The notes under the pieces are model-generated. The model did not search any database and was not told the origin of the DNA. It worked only from the letters and a program-made list of their open reading frames with translations. Positions 1-7,968 of a stretch of DNA of 64,000 nt are shown one piece after another (position 1 is the first letter of the stretch; every line of letters begins with the position of its first letter). This DNA comes from DASSUW01 sp963740605. Lineage in GTDB: Bacteria > Actinomycetota > Thermoleophilia > Solirubrobacterales > Solirubrobacteraceae. Location of the stretch: positions 806,001-870,000 of the forward strand of contig CAVUFC010000022.1 in NCBI GenBank assembly GCA_963740605.1, in the 5' to 3' direction. The translations under genes were made by a program, and so were the position numbers.

Positions 1-422
1 CGGTCGGCGGCGCCGCCGGCGAGGTTCGCGATGCCGTCGACCTGAGCGGCGCCGAGGTGGTGGTCAACGACGCCTACGGATCAGGCTGCTCGTCCTCGAT
101 CGCGGCGGCGCTCGAAGTGGTGCGAGGAGACGTGCTCGTGCTGATGCTCGGCGACCAGCCGGGCGTGACGCCAGAGACGGTGCACGCGCTGCTCGCCGGC
201 CGCGGCGACGCGGAGCTCGGCGTGTGCCTGTACGAGGACGGCCGCGGGCACCCGATCGCGTTCGCCCGCAGCGCCTTCGTCGACCTTGCGAACCTCCACG
301 GAGACAAGGGCATCTGGCGGCTGCTCGACCGCGGCGATCCCGCCGAGATCCGCGTGCCCGGCCCGATCCCGCTGGACGTGGACACCGAAGAGGACTACGC
401 GGCGGTCCTCTCGGAGCGATGA
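1..422 (+). CDS. MobA-like molybdenum cofactor cytidylyltransferase, 5' partial
   Basis: The frame is open from the first bases of the window to TGA at 420-422, so the N-terminal nucleotide-binding part is missing and about 139 residues remain. 'NDAYGSGCSSSIAAAL' fits the N-x4-G-x3-S substrate loop, and 'LGDQPGV' the metal/nucleotide loop, of the MobA/MocA family, which transfers CMP or GMP to molybdopterin. The adjoining CoxD- and CoxE-like genes point to cofactor maturation for a CO-dehydrogenase-type molybdenum hydroxylase, so CMP transfer is the likelier reaction. Its TGA overlaps the next ATG, which indicates one operon. The family is clear; the exact substrate is inferred. Confidence 0.85.
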   Translation, partial: VGGAAGEVRDAVDLSGAEVVVNDAYGSGCSSSIAAALEVVRGDVLVLMLGDQPGVTPETVHALLAGRGDAELGVCLYEDGRGHPIAFARSAFVDLANLHGDKGIWRLLDRGDPAEIRVPGPIPLDVDTEEDYAAVLSER

Positions 423-1303
423 GCGAGCTCGACCACCTCGTCCCCGACATCGAGACGCTGGCCCAGCGGCTCGGGATGGTCGACTACCTCGTCGACGAAG
501 GGCTCGCGACGTCGCTGTTCCTGAGCCTGCGACTCCCGCAGCCGCTGCTGCTCGAGGGCGAGGCGGGCGTCGGCAAGACCGAGGCGGCGAAGGCGCTGGC
601 GCAGGTGCTCGACACCCCGCTGATCCGGCTGCAGTGCTACGAGGGGATCGACGCCGCCGAGGCGCTGTACGAGTGGAACTATCCGCGCCAGCTGATCAGC
701 ATCCGGCTCGCCGACGCCGGCGGCTCCGCTGTCACCGAGGAGGACCTGTTCGGCCCGGACTACCTGATCCGGCGGCCGCTGCTGCGCGCCCTCGAGCACC
801 CGGGACCGCGGCCCGCCGTACTGCTGATCGACGAGATCGACCGCGCCGACGACGACTTCGAGGCGTTCCTACTCGAGCTGCTCGCCGACGCCAGCGTCAC
901 GATCCCCGAGATCGGCACGATCCGCGCGACGCACCCGCCGGCGATCGTCCTGACCTCGAACCGGACGCGCGACCTGCACGACGCGGTCAAGCGCCGCTGC
1001 CTCTACCACTGGATCGAGTATCCGAGCGCGCAGCGCGAGGTGGAGATCATCCGCCGGCGCGTGCAGGGTGCGTCGGCGACGCTGGCCGTGCAGGTCGCCG
1101 ACGCGGTCTCGCGCATGCGCGGGAGCGACGTGCAGAAGCCGCCGGGGATCGCCGAGGCGATCGACTGGCTGGCCGCGCTCGACCTGCTCGGCATCGAGAC
1201 GCTCGATGCCGAAGCGATCGACCGCACGCTCGGCGCCGTGCTCAAGTACGGCGAGGACCAGGAGCTCGTGCGCGCCGTCGGCCTCGAGGAGCTCGTTGAC
1301 TGA
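419..1303 (+). CDS. MoxR-family AAA+ ATPase, CoxD-like
   Basis: 294 residues. The ATG overlaps the previous stop (ATGA), and I prefer it to upstream starts that would run inside the neighbouring gene. Walker A is 'GEAGVGKTE' near residue 49 and Walker B 'VLLIDEIDRADDDFEAFLLE'; sensor 1 'LTSNRTRDL' and the arginine finger region 'DAVKRRCLYHW' follow. MoxR ATPases act with VWA partners as metal-centre chaperones. CoxD is the member that helps mature the Mo-Cu site of CO dehydrogenase, and the next gene encodes a CoxE-type VWA protein, so the pairing is standard. It is very unlikely to be the missing eCIS ATPase. Confidence 0.9.
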   Translation: MSELDHLVPDIETLAQRLGMVDYLVDEGLATSLFLSLRLPQPLLLEGEAGVGKTEAAKALAQVLDTPLIRLQCYEGIDAAEALYEWNYPRQLISIRLADAGGSAVTEEDLFGPDYLIRRPLLRALEHPGPRPAVLLIDEIDRADDDFEAFLLELLADASVTIPEIGTIRATHPPAIVLTSNRTRDLHDAVKRRCLYHWIEYPSAQREVEIIRRRVQGASATLAVQVADAVSRMRGSDVQKPPGIAEAIDWLAALDLLGIETLDAEAIDRTLGAVLKYGEDQELVRAVGLEELVD

Positions 1304-2607
1304 CTTCGGCGTCGAGACGATCGTGCTCGACCTGCCGCCGCTGGTCGGCGGATTCTGCCGCCGCCTTCACGACGCCGGCGTTCCGGTCACGCCCGGGCGG
1401 ACAACGGCTTTCGCGCGCGCGCTCAACCTCACCCGACCGGTGGCCAGAGCGCCGCTTGTACTGGACCGCGCGGGCCGCGCTCGTCAGCGACCCGGCGCAG
1501 GTCGCGGCGTTCGACCGCGTGTTCCGCGACGTGTTCGGCGCCGACACCACGCGCGTCACGCCGCCCAGCGAGGCGTTCGACGCCGAACCCACCGAGGCGT
1601 CTCGCGGCGGAGAGACACGATCGTCGCGTGGTCTCGGGCTCGCCGCGGGCGCGACCGGCACGGGGGAAGACGGCCGCGAGGTGGAGGTGCCGGTCGCGCT
1701 CGCCAGCGACGAGGAGCGGCTCGCCAGCAAGAGCTTCGACGCGCTCGAGCCGTACGAGCTCGCGCAGCTCTACCGGCTGATGTCGCGACTGGAGATCGTC
1801 ACGCCGTCGCGCCGCACGCGCCGTTACGTGAAGGGGCGTCACGGCCAGCGGATCGACATGCGCCGCACGCTGCGCGGCAGCCTGCGCACGGGCGGCGACC
1901 CGATCCGCCTCGCCCGCCGCCACCGCCGCGTGACGCGCCGCCGGCTCGTGCTGCTGTGCGACATCTCGGGCTCGATGGAGCCGTACGCGCGCGCGTACCT
2001 GCAGTTCCTGACGAGCGCGGCGGGCAGCGGGCCGAACGCCGAAGCGTTCGCGTTCGCCACGCGGCTGACCCGGCTCACCCGCGCGCTCGCGTCGCGCAGC
2101 CCCGAGCGCGCGATCCAGCGCGCCGCCGCGGCCGCGCCGGACTGGTCGAGCGGCACGCGGATCGGCGACGCGCTGAAGATGTTCAACGACCGCCACGGCC
2201 GCCGCGGGATGGCGCGCGGCGCGGTCGTCGTGATCCTCTCCGACGGCTGGGAGCGCGGCGACCCCGACTACGTCGCCACGCAGATGCAGCGGCTGTCGCG
2301 GCTCGCGCACCGGATCGTGTGGGTGAACCCGCGCGTGAGCGCGCGCGACTTCTCCGCCCGCGCCGGCGGCATGGCCGCGGCGCTGCCGTACTGCGACGCG
2401 CTGGTGAGCGGACACAGCTTCCGCGCGCTGACGGAGGTCGTCGACGCGATCGGCGGCGCCCCGGTCGCTCCCCCGCCGGAGCCCGTGTCCACGGAGCCCG
2501 AGCCGTGGGCGAGCGCAACCCCGGTCGCCGGCAGCTCGGTCGCAATGCCGAGCGGTCACGGCCCGAGCCGAGGCAACACCACGCCCGGATGGGTGACCGA
2601 TGAGTGA
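1296..2607 (+). CDS. VWA domain protein, CoxE-like, with apparent frameshift near 1452
   Basis: CoxE proteins pair with MoxR/CoxD ATPases. The reading frame from TTG 1296 encodes a typical CoxE N-terminus ('GFCRRLHDAGVPVTPGR') but continues out of frame. The rest ('LYWTARAALVSDPAQVAAFD' onward) is in the next frame from about 1456. Removing one C at 1452-1453 joins the two as 'LTRPVARARLYWTARAAL', which looks like uninterrupted family sequence. The VWA domain has the MIDAS motif 'DISGS' near 1960, then 'SSGTRIGDAL' and 'LSDGWERGD'. Without repair, translation could only start at TTG 1456 and would lose about 53 residues. Either a sequencing error or a recent inactivating insertion. Confidence 0.8.
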
Positions 2608-2773
2608 CGAGCCCAAGACCTGCATCTATCCCGGCTGCGGTCGGCCGGCGGTGCCGCCGCATCCACTGGGCGGCCCGCAACCCGCCTTCTGCGACCGCGA
2701 GGACCACAACGCGCTGACCGCCCACCAGGAGCGGCAGCGGCTTGCTGAGGAAAGGAGTTCCAGCGATGAGTGA
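2600..2773 (+). CDS. small Cys/His-rich protein, possible zinc-binding
   Basis: 57 residues. ATG 2600 overlaps the end of the CoxE-like gene, and the stop overlaps the ATG of the following gene, so it sits inside the operon. The N-terminal half reads 'CIYPGCGRPAVPPHPLGG' and then 'FCDREDHNALTAH': three cysteines and two histidines in a spacing that could bind one zinc, followed by a charged helix. I do not recognise a named family. GC-rich codon use and the coupled overlaps support real translation. Confidence 0.6.
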   Translation: MSDEPKTCIYPGCGRPAVPPHPLGGPQPAFCDREDHNALTAHQERQRLAEERSSSDE

Positions 2774-3221
2774 CCCGGCGTATCGCGCGGTGTTCCTGCG
2801 CGTTCACCCGACGGGCAAGATGGTGCTGAGCCTGACGACCGACTCCGATGGCCACGAGGGCGAGTACGCCGCGCTCGTCGCCCGCGAGCTCGGCGTGCCT
2901 TCGCTCGACGTCAAGGTGGTCCCGGCGGACACCGATCGCTTCGGCAACGGCCACGGGTTCAACACGTCCCCGTCCGACGGCGCGTCGGCGGCGATCAGCA
3001 GCGCGACCGGGAAGATCCGGGACAAGGCGCAACTGCTCGCCGGCATGGCGCTCGAGGCCGATCCGCAGACGCTCACGTGGACCAACGGCGCGTGGGCGAG
3101 CGGCAGCGACCCGACGCAGATCAAGACGATCGAGGACATCGCCCTGTACGCGCACGGCACCGGCCCGCTGCCGCCCGGCGTCGAGGGTGGCCTGGACGCG
3201 CAGACGGTCTACAAGGATTGA
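2766..3221 (+). CDS. stand-alone fragment of a CoxL-like molybdopterin-binding subunit
   Basis: 151 residues from ATG 2766, preceded by a good ribosome site (aaaggag at 2752-2758). The protein aligns by eye with an internal piece of CoxL/xanthine dehydrogenase large subunits: a strand and 'SDGHEGEYAALVARELGV' in place of the usual G-x-G-x-x-T helix, the D-T-D turn 'PADTDRFGNGHG', then 'KIRDKAQLLAGMALEADP' and 'LPPGVEGGLDAQTVY'. A complete large subunit has about 780 residues, and no other part is visible nearby. Either a retained independent module or a remnant; the clean Shine-Dalgarno, start and stop favour an expressed protein. It overlaps the convergent YceI gene by 13 bases. Confidence 0.65.
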   Translation: MSDPAYRAVFLRVHPTGKMVLSLTTDSDGHEGEYAALVARELGVPSLDVKVVPADTDRFGNGHGFNTSPSDGASAAISSATGKIRDKAQLLAGMALEADPQTLTWTNGAWASGSDPTQIKTIEDIALYAHGTGPLPPGVEGGLDAQTVYKD

Positions 3222-3727
3222 TCGAGCGCGACGTCGATCTCGACGCGCACGTCGTCGGCGACCTTGAGCGCGCCGAACAGCGCGGTGTACGGCTTCATGC
3301 CCCACTCGGTCTGCTTGACGACGGCCGCGCCGTGCGCGCGGCCGTTGGCGACATTCAGATCGAACGCGATCGGGCGCGTCGTGCCGCGCAGCGTCAGGTC
3401 GCCGGTCACGCTCAGCCCGTCGGCGGTCTCCTCGACGCGCGTCGACCGGAACGAGATGTCCTGCCGCTTGAGCACGTCGTCGTCGATCGTCTGCTCGATG
3501 TTCGCGAGGTCGCCGTCGTCGAGCGCCATCATGCCGCCGGTGCCCTCGCGCACCTTCAGCGACGTGGCGTCGGCGTCGAGGGTCACGGCAGGCTCGTCGC
3601 CGAGTGCCAGCGTTCCGCGCCACTTGGTGACGTGGATCAACAAGTCGTGACCCGCCTTGGCGACCGTCCCGGTGCGGCTCGTCCGCACCGCCAGTGTGCC
3701 CTGGTCGGGCCCGAGGTCGTAGATCAC
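3209..3727 (-). CDS. YceI family protein
   Basis: 172 residues. Matches the YceI lipocalin-like beta barrel, which binds isoprenoid or other lipid tails: 'GPDQGTLAVRTSRTGTVAKA' at the N-terminus, 'GHDLLIHV', 'RQDISFRSTRVEE', and the family hallmark 'VTGDLTLRGTTRPIAFDL' followed by 'MKPYTALFGALKVADDVRV'. I see no signal peptide, so this copy is probably cytoplasmic. It is transcribed against the molybdenum-enzyme operon and ends inside the preceding gene. The ligand is unknown. Confidence 0.88.
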   Translation of the reverse strand: MIYDLGPDQGTLAVRTSRTGTVAKAGHDLLIHVTKWRGTLALGDEPAVTLDADATSLKVREGTGGMMALDDGDLANIEQTIDDDVLKRQDISFRSTRVEETADGLSVTGDLTLRGTTRPIAFDLNVANGRAHGAAVVKQTEWGMKPYTALFGALKVADDVRVEIDVALDQSL

Positions 3728-3762
3728 GCGCGCAGCCTATCCATAGACTCGAAGGAGAACCG

Positions 3763-4194
3763 ATGGCAGTAGCTCTGGACCACACGTTCTCGATGTCCGG
3801 CACGGCCGACGAGAACTTCGCCAAGATCTGCGATCTCGAGCTGGTCATCCCGTGCGTCGAGGGCGGCAGCGTGCTGGAGAAGACGGGCGACGACGCGGTG
3901 AAGGCCGAGATCGTCGTCCGCATGGGCGCGATGTCGATGAAGTTCACCGGCACCGTGGAGATCACCGAGAAGGACGGGGCCGCGCACCGCGCGTTGATGA
4001 CCGTCAAGTCGCGCGAGGCCGGCGGCCAGGGCCACGCGAATGCAACCGCCGAGTTCACGATGTCCGACAACAGCGGGTCGCTGCACACCAACGCACAGAT
4101 CACCGGGAAGGCCGCGTCGATGGGCGAGGGCGTCGTGCACGGCGTGCTCGACGCGCTGATCAACGACTTCACGGGCAAGCTCTCCCAGCTCTGA
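3763..4194 (+). CDS. CoxG-like SRPBCC family protein
   Basis: 143 residues from ATG 3763 with gaaggag at 3751-3757. The CoxG (CO dehydrogenase subunit G) fold is recognisable: 'MAVALDHTFSMSGTADENFA' strand-helix start, the conserved 'CVEGGSVLEK' turn, the central 'MKFTGTVEITEKD' strands, and a long C-terminal helix 'MGEGVVHGVLDALINDFTGK'. CoxG proteins help attach or mature CO dehydrogenase at the membrane. The location beside CoxD/CoxE-like genes agrees. The stop overlaps the next ATG. Confidence 0.88.
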   Translation: MAVALDHTFSMSGTADENFAKICDLELVIPCVEGGSVLEKTGDDAVKAEIVVRMGAMSMKFTGTVEITEKDGAAHRALMTVKSREAGGQGHANATAEFTMSDNSGSLHTNAQITGKAASMGEGVVHGVLDALINDFTGKLSQL

Positions 4195-4454
4195 TGGCGC
4201 GCGTCACGATGCGCGAGGTTCGCCCCGGCGAGGTGCCGCGCGACGGCGGCACCGCCGTCCAGGAGGACGCCGACCGCCCGGTGTTCAGCGCCAACGGGCC
4301 CGACGACTACGTCTGCGCGGGCTGCGGGAACGTGCTCGCCACGTCGATGAGCGAGTCGCAGATGACGTTGAAGGTGCGCATCAAGTGCGCGCGCTGCAAG
4401 ACGGTCAACGTCGCGATCACCGACATCAAGGGCTCACCGATCCGAATCCGCTGA
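4194..4454 (+). CDS. small zinc-ribbon protein
   Basis: 86 residues, starting at the ATG that shares a base with the CoxG-like stop (TGATG), so translationally coupled. Two CxxC knuckles, 'CAGCG' and 'CARCK', about 30 residues apart form a zinc ribbon in the C-terminal half. The N-terminus is short and polar with no membrane segment. I do not recognise a named family. The context suggests a small accessory to the molybdenum enzyme. It overlaps the convergent gene on the other strand by 29 bases. Confidence 0.7.
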   Translation: MARVTMREVRPGEVPRDGGTAVQEDADRPVFSANGPDDYVCAGCGNVLATSMSESQMTLKVRIKCARCKTVNVAITDIKGSPIRIR

Positions 4455-5058
4455 GCGCGTTGCGGTGGCGGCGGTAGGCGGCCGCGCCGTCGCCGTCCGG
4501 CGCCGCGATCCGGATCACCGGCGGGTGGCCCATCGCCGGGGCGCCGAGGTCGAGCAGGGCGTCGTGGTAGGCGCGCTCGCGCGGGCGGCCGCCGAAGCCG
4601 AAGCCCTTGGCGGCCAGGCCACGCTCGAGGCGATCGGTGCGGGCGGCCCATTCCCGGCACAGCGAGCACTGCGCACCGACGTCGAGCTCGGGCGGGTAGA
4701 GCTCCAGCGCCGCCAACCGGAACGACGTGAAGTGCTCCACGCCGTCGACGGCGACGACGGTCCCGGTCGGCGCGTGGAAGAGATCGACGGGCAGCAGCAG
4801 ATTCTCGCGAGCCGCCGGTAGCACCGAAAAATCACCCTTAAGTCGGGCGTAGATGGCACTGAGGTTTACGAGCGCGGATTTGACGGGTTCGACGATCGCC
4901 GGATCGCGGCGCGCCTTCGCGACGCGCTCGAGCCCGAGATGTCCCTGCTCACAGAGCCAATCGAAGGTCTGCGGCCCGAGCGCGATCCCGTCCTCGGCAG
5001 CGGCCCGCGCGAATCCCGCGCGCAACTCGTCGTTCGGCACGGGTGAAGTTTCTCCCAC
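4426..5058 (-). CDS. conserved hypothetical protein, possibly nuclease-like
   Basis: About 210 residues from GTG 5058; GTG 5040 (start 'VPNDELRAGF') is an equally good alternative. A start further upstream would run into the promoter area of the divergent eCIS operon. The central part reads 'GTVVAVDGVEHFTSFRLAAL' then 'CSLCREWAARTDRLERGLAA' and 'AMGHPPVIRIAAPDG'. The acidic pattern around 'VDGVEHF' faintly recalls restriction-endonuclease-like folds, but I cannot assign a catalytic set. Codon use matches neighbouring genes. It is not obviously part of either flanking system. Confidence 0.6.
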   Translation of the reverse strand: MGETSPVPNDELRAGFARAAAEDGIALGPQTFDWLCEQGHLGLERVAKARRDPAIVEPVKSALVNLSAIYARLKGDFSVLPAARENLLLPVDLFHAPTGTVVAVDGVEHFTSFRLAALELYPPELDVGAQCSLCREWAARTDRLERGLAAKGFGFGGRPRERAYHDALLDLGAPAMGHPPVIRIAAPDGDGAAAYRRHRNALSGFGSVSP

Positions 5059-5065
5059 GTGACCG

Positions 5066-5079
5066 GTAACGGAGGTTAC
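5066..5079. promoter_or_regulatory. inverted repeat in the divergent intergenic region before the eCIS operon
   Basis: GTAAC-GGAG-GTTAC is a perfect 5-base inverted repeat lying 13 bases ahead of the ATG of the first eCIS gene and just outside the 5' end of the divergent gene. The arms are short, so it may be chance. Its GGAGG also resembles a ribosome site but is slightly far from the ATG. Confidence 0.25.
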
Positions 5080-5091
5080 TGTCGAGACCCG

Positions 5092-5955
5092 ATGCCCCTC
5101 GTCGTCTCCGTCCCGCTCAACACGATGCTCGCCGATCTCGACGAGACGCTGCGCGCGCTGCTCAAGCGCGAGCTCGGGCGGCACGGGTTCGACGGGGTCG
5201 AGATCGCGTTCGACGCTCCTGCCCGCGAGTGGTCAGGGCAGCTCTCCTCCCCCACCGTCAACCTGTTCCTTTACGACCTGCGCGAGTCGCACGAGGGCCG
5301 CCCGAATGAATGGCTGAATGACGTCGGCTCGAACGGTCACGCGCGCGAGATCCGCCCGCCGATGCTGATGGAGTGCTCGTACGCGGTGACCGCCTGGACC
5401 CAGGCGGTCGAGGACGAGCACCGACTGCTGTCCCAGGTGCTCGCGGTGCTGTTCGCGTTCCCGGTGCTGCCGGCCGACGTGATGCCGGCGCGGCTGCAGG
5501 GACTCGCCGACCGGTTCCCGATCGCCGGGCGGATCGCCCAGCCGAAGGCGGACGGGAAGGCCGACTTCTGGAACGCCGTCGGCGGTCAGTACAAGGCTTC
5601 GCTCGATTTCGTCACGACGATCGCGTGCGAGTCCGGCAGCGCGTTCGAGCGCGGGCCGGAAGTGCGGACGCAGACGATCGGGGTGCGTCAGGCCGACGGG
5701 CCGCGGACGATCACCGAGATGCACCGCATCGGCGGCACCGTCGCCCGCAAGGACGGCGCGCCGGCGGCCGGCGCGTGGGTGGCGATCCCTGCGCTGGGCC
5801 TGCTCGCCACCGCCGGCGACGACGGGCGCTTCCGGTTCGACCGCGTGCCGCCTGGGCGCCACGAGATCGAGGTGCGCGCGCCCGACGGTGGGGCGGCCAA
5901 GGCGCAGGTCGACGTGCCCGGCGGCCAGGCCGACCTCGTCCTGAAGTCGAAATGA
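5092..5955 (+). CDS. Pvc16-like (DUF4255) eCIS protein with C-terminal carboxypeptidase-regulatory-like domain
   Basis: 287 residues. ATG 5092 gives 'MPLVVSVPLNTMLADLDETL', the usual start of DUF4255/Pvc16 proteins, thought to cap or terminate the eCIS tube and sheath. The family motif 'VNLFLYDLRE' lies near residue 60 and 'SYAVTAWTQAVEDEHRLLSQ' near 100. After residue 215 a small beta domain ('IGGTVARKDGAPAAGAWVAI' then 'DDGRFRFDRVPPGRHEIEVR') matches the carboxypeptidase regulatory-like fold, a common add-on in actinobacterial members. It is the first gene of the eCIS operon; GTG 5059 is a weaker alternative start. Confidence 0.9.
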   Translation: MPLVVSVPLNTMLADLDETLRALLKRELGRHGFDGVEIAFDAPAREWSGQLSSPTVNLFLYDLRESHEGRPNEWLNDVGSNGHAREIRPPMLMECSYAVTAWTQAVEDEHRLLSQVLAVLFAFPVLPADVMPARLQGLADRFPIAGRIAQPKADGKADFWNAVGGQYKASLDFVTTIACESGSAFERGPEVRTQTIGVRQADGPRTITEMHRIGGTVARKDGAPAAGAWVAIPALGLLATAGDDGRFRFDRVPPGRHEIEVRAPDGGAAKAQVDVPGGQADLVLKSK

Positions 5956-6024
5956 CCGAACGGGCAACCCCCGGTGCCCGAACGACTCTGGCGCTCCCGG
6001 TCGCCGAGCCGCGAAGGTTGGAGC

Positions 6025-6408
6025 ATGCCCGTCCACGAGGTTCGACCGCCGCGCGTCCTGCTCGGCAACCTCGAGCCGATCGTTCGCCTGGGGATGGCGA
6101 CGGTGCTCGCTGAGGACGACGTCGATGTGATCGGAGAGGAGGTCCGACCGACGGTACTCGTGCTGCTGGCGGGCCGCCTGCGTCCCGACGCCGTCGTCCT
6201 CGACCTCGGGAACGCGGAGTCACGGAAGCTGGGGGACGGCGTTCGCACGGCATCACCAGAGACGACGGTCGTCTACTGGGCGCGAGACGAGGAACTGATG
6301 GAGGTCGTCGCTCCCGGCGCCTCCGACTCCCGGCGGGTGTTCGCTCCCGTTCCGGAGGAATTGCGCAGCGCGTTGAAGCGAAGTCATTTGAACCGAGTGG
6401 AGAGGTGA
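6025..6408 (+). CDS. stand-alone receiver-like (REC) domain protein
   Basis: 127 residues from ATG 6025, preceded by aaggttggag at 6014-6023. The layout follows a response-regulator receiver: 'PRVLLGNLEPIVRLGMATVL', a central 'PDAVVLDLG' with Asp at the phosphoacceptor position, then 'SPETTVVYWARDEEL'. There is no DNA-binding or output domain, and the acidic pair and the conserved Lys are poorly preserved. It sits between the Pvc16-like gene and the sheath gene, two bases before the sheath ATG, so it is co-expressed with the structural genes. It could be a degenerate signalling adaptor; I infer no catalytic role. Confidence 0.65.
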   Translation: MPVHEVRPPRVLLGNLEPIVRLGMATVLAEDDVDVIGEEVRPTVLVLLAGRLRPDAVVLDLGNAESRKLGDGVRTASPETTVVYWARDEELMEVVAPGASDSRRVFAPVPEELRSALKRSHLNRVER

Positions 6409-6409
6409 T

Positions 6410-7951
6410 ATGCCCACTTACCTGACTCCCGGCGTGTACGTCGAGGAGGTCCCCTCCACCTCGAAGCCAATCGAGGGGGTCGGGACATCGATCGCCGCGT
6501 TCGTCGGCCTTGCGCCCGGTGGACCGGTCAACACGCCGATGCGGATCTCGAACTGGACCCAGTTCGCGAAGATCTTCGGCGACCCAGCCGAGCCCGACAA
6601 CGGGCCGTTCATGGACGGCGCGTACCTCGCGCACTCGGTCTTCGGGTTCTTCCAGAACGGCGGCTCGGTGTGCTGGGTCGTGCGCGTCGGCGCGCCCGAG
6701 AACGGTGCGTCCCGCCCGGTTGCGGCGCTGCCCGCCGCGGCCGACACCGCGGTCGAGACCTACCGCGCGCAGGCGCTCGAGGGCGTCGACGGTGGCGTGA
6801 AGGTCGAGATCTCCGAGGAGCCGTCGGCCGAGGACGCGGGCGGGACCTACAAGCTCGTGGTCGACGCCGGCACGGCGGGCCACGAGGAGTACGAGGGCCT
6901 GACGCTCAAGAAGGGCCGCAACAACCTCGCGACCAAGGTCAACTCCGCCTCGAAGCTCATCAAGATCGAGGAGACCGGCGCGTCCTTGCCCGAGGCGCAG
7001 CGGGCTCCTGCTCCCGGCACGTACGCGCTGTCGGCGCCGAGCGTGGCGCCCGAGAAGGTGTCGCCCGGCGACTTCGAGGGCGACGTCGCGCGCCGGCGCG
7101 GGATGGGCGGCCTGTCGGCGGTCGACGAGGTGACGATGGTCGTGATGCCCGACATCATGGGCCTGGGCGACGACGATCACCTGCGCGATCTGCAGGGCAA
7201 GATGATCGCCCACTGCGAGGGCGCCGGCGACCGGATGGCGATCCTCGACGCGCCTCCGAACCTGCTCCCGCAGGAGGTCCTCGAGTGGCGGATGAGCACC
7301 GCCGGCTACGACTCCAAGTTCGCGGCGCTCTACTACCCCTGGGTCGAGGTCATGGACCCGCTGACGAACCAGCCGATCCTGGTTCCGCCGTCGGGCCACG
7401 TGGCCGGCGTCTGGTGCCGGACCGACTCGCAGCGCGGCGTCCACAAGGCGCCCGCCAACGAGGTGGTGCTCGGCGCCAACGGGCTCGGCTTCCAGGTCAC
7501 CCAGGCCGAGCAGGGCGGCCTCAACAAGGCCGGCATCAACTGCATCCGAGCGTTCCCCGGGCGCGGCATCCGCGTGTGGGGCGCGCGCACGCTGTCGAGC
7601 GATCCCGAGTGGCGGTACATCAACGTCCGCCGGCTCTTCAACTACGTCGCCGAGTCGATCATGGAGGGCACGCAGTGGTCGGTGTTCGAGCCCAACGACC
7701 AGCGGCTGTGGATGCAGCTGCGGATCGCCGCGTCGAACTTCCTGTTGCGCACGTGGCGTGAGGGGGCGCTGTTCGGCGCGACGCCCGAGCAGGCGTTCTT
7801 CGTCAAGTGCGACGAGGAGACCAACCCGCCCGAGGTGATCGAGGCCGGGCAGGTCATCTGCGAGATCGGCATCGCCCCGGTCAAGCCCGCCGAGTTCGTG
7901 ATCTTCCGGCTGAGCCAGTACTCGGCCGGCGCCTCCGAGATCGAGGGCTAG
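6410..7951 (+). CDS. contractile tail sheath protein
   Basis: 513 residues from ATG 6410 (gagaggtgat just upstream). The N-terminus 'TPGVYVEEVPSTSKPIEGVG' is the classic sheath signature, followed by 'TSIAAFVGLAPGGP'. The C-terminal sheath core has 'FPGRGIRVWGARTLSSDPEW', 'YINVRRLFNYVAESI' and 'GATPEQAFFVKCDEETNP', the handshake region that links subunits. A variable insertion occupies roughly residues 115-225. Only one sheath gene is present, whereas PVC/Afp particles use three, as in other minimal actinobacterial systems. The sheath contracts to drive the inner tube through a membrane. Confidence 0.97.
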   Translation: MPTYLTPGVYVEEVPSTSKPIEGVGTSIAAFVGLAPGGPVNTPMRISNWTQFAKIFGDPAEPDNGPFMDGAYLAHSVFGFFQNGGSVCWVVRVGAPENGASRPVAALPAAADTAVETYRAQALEGVDGGVKVEISEEPSAEDAGGTYKLVVDAGTAGHEEYEGLTLKKGRNNLATKVNSASKLIKIEETGASLPEAQRAPAPGTYALSAPSVAPEKVSPGDFEGDVARRRGMGGLSAVDEVTMVVMPDIMGLGDDDHLRDLQGKMIAHCEGAGDRMAILDAPPNLLPQEVLEWRMSTAGYDSKFAALYYPWVEVMDPLTNQPILVPPSGHVAGVWCRTDSQRGVHKAPANEVVLGANGLGFQVTQAEQGGLNKAGINCIRAFPGRGIRVWGARTLSSDPEWRYINVRRLFNYVAESIMEGTQWSVFEPNDQRLWMQLRIAASNFLLRTWREGALFGATPEQAFFVKCDEETNPPEVIEAGQVICEIGIAPVKPAEFVIFRLSQYSAGASEIEG

Positions 7952-7968
7952 AAAGGAGCCACTGAGAC

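Noticed and set aside
419..1303. MoxR ATPase as the missing eCIS ATPase
   Set aside because: It is translationally coupled to a MobA-like and a CoxE-like gene, 3.8 kb and several operons from the eCIS start; it is the short CoxD/MoxR type, not Pvc15.
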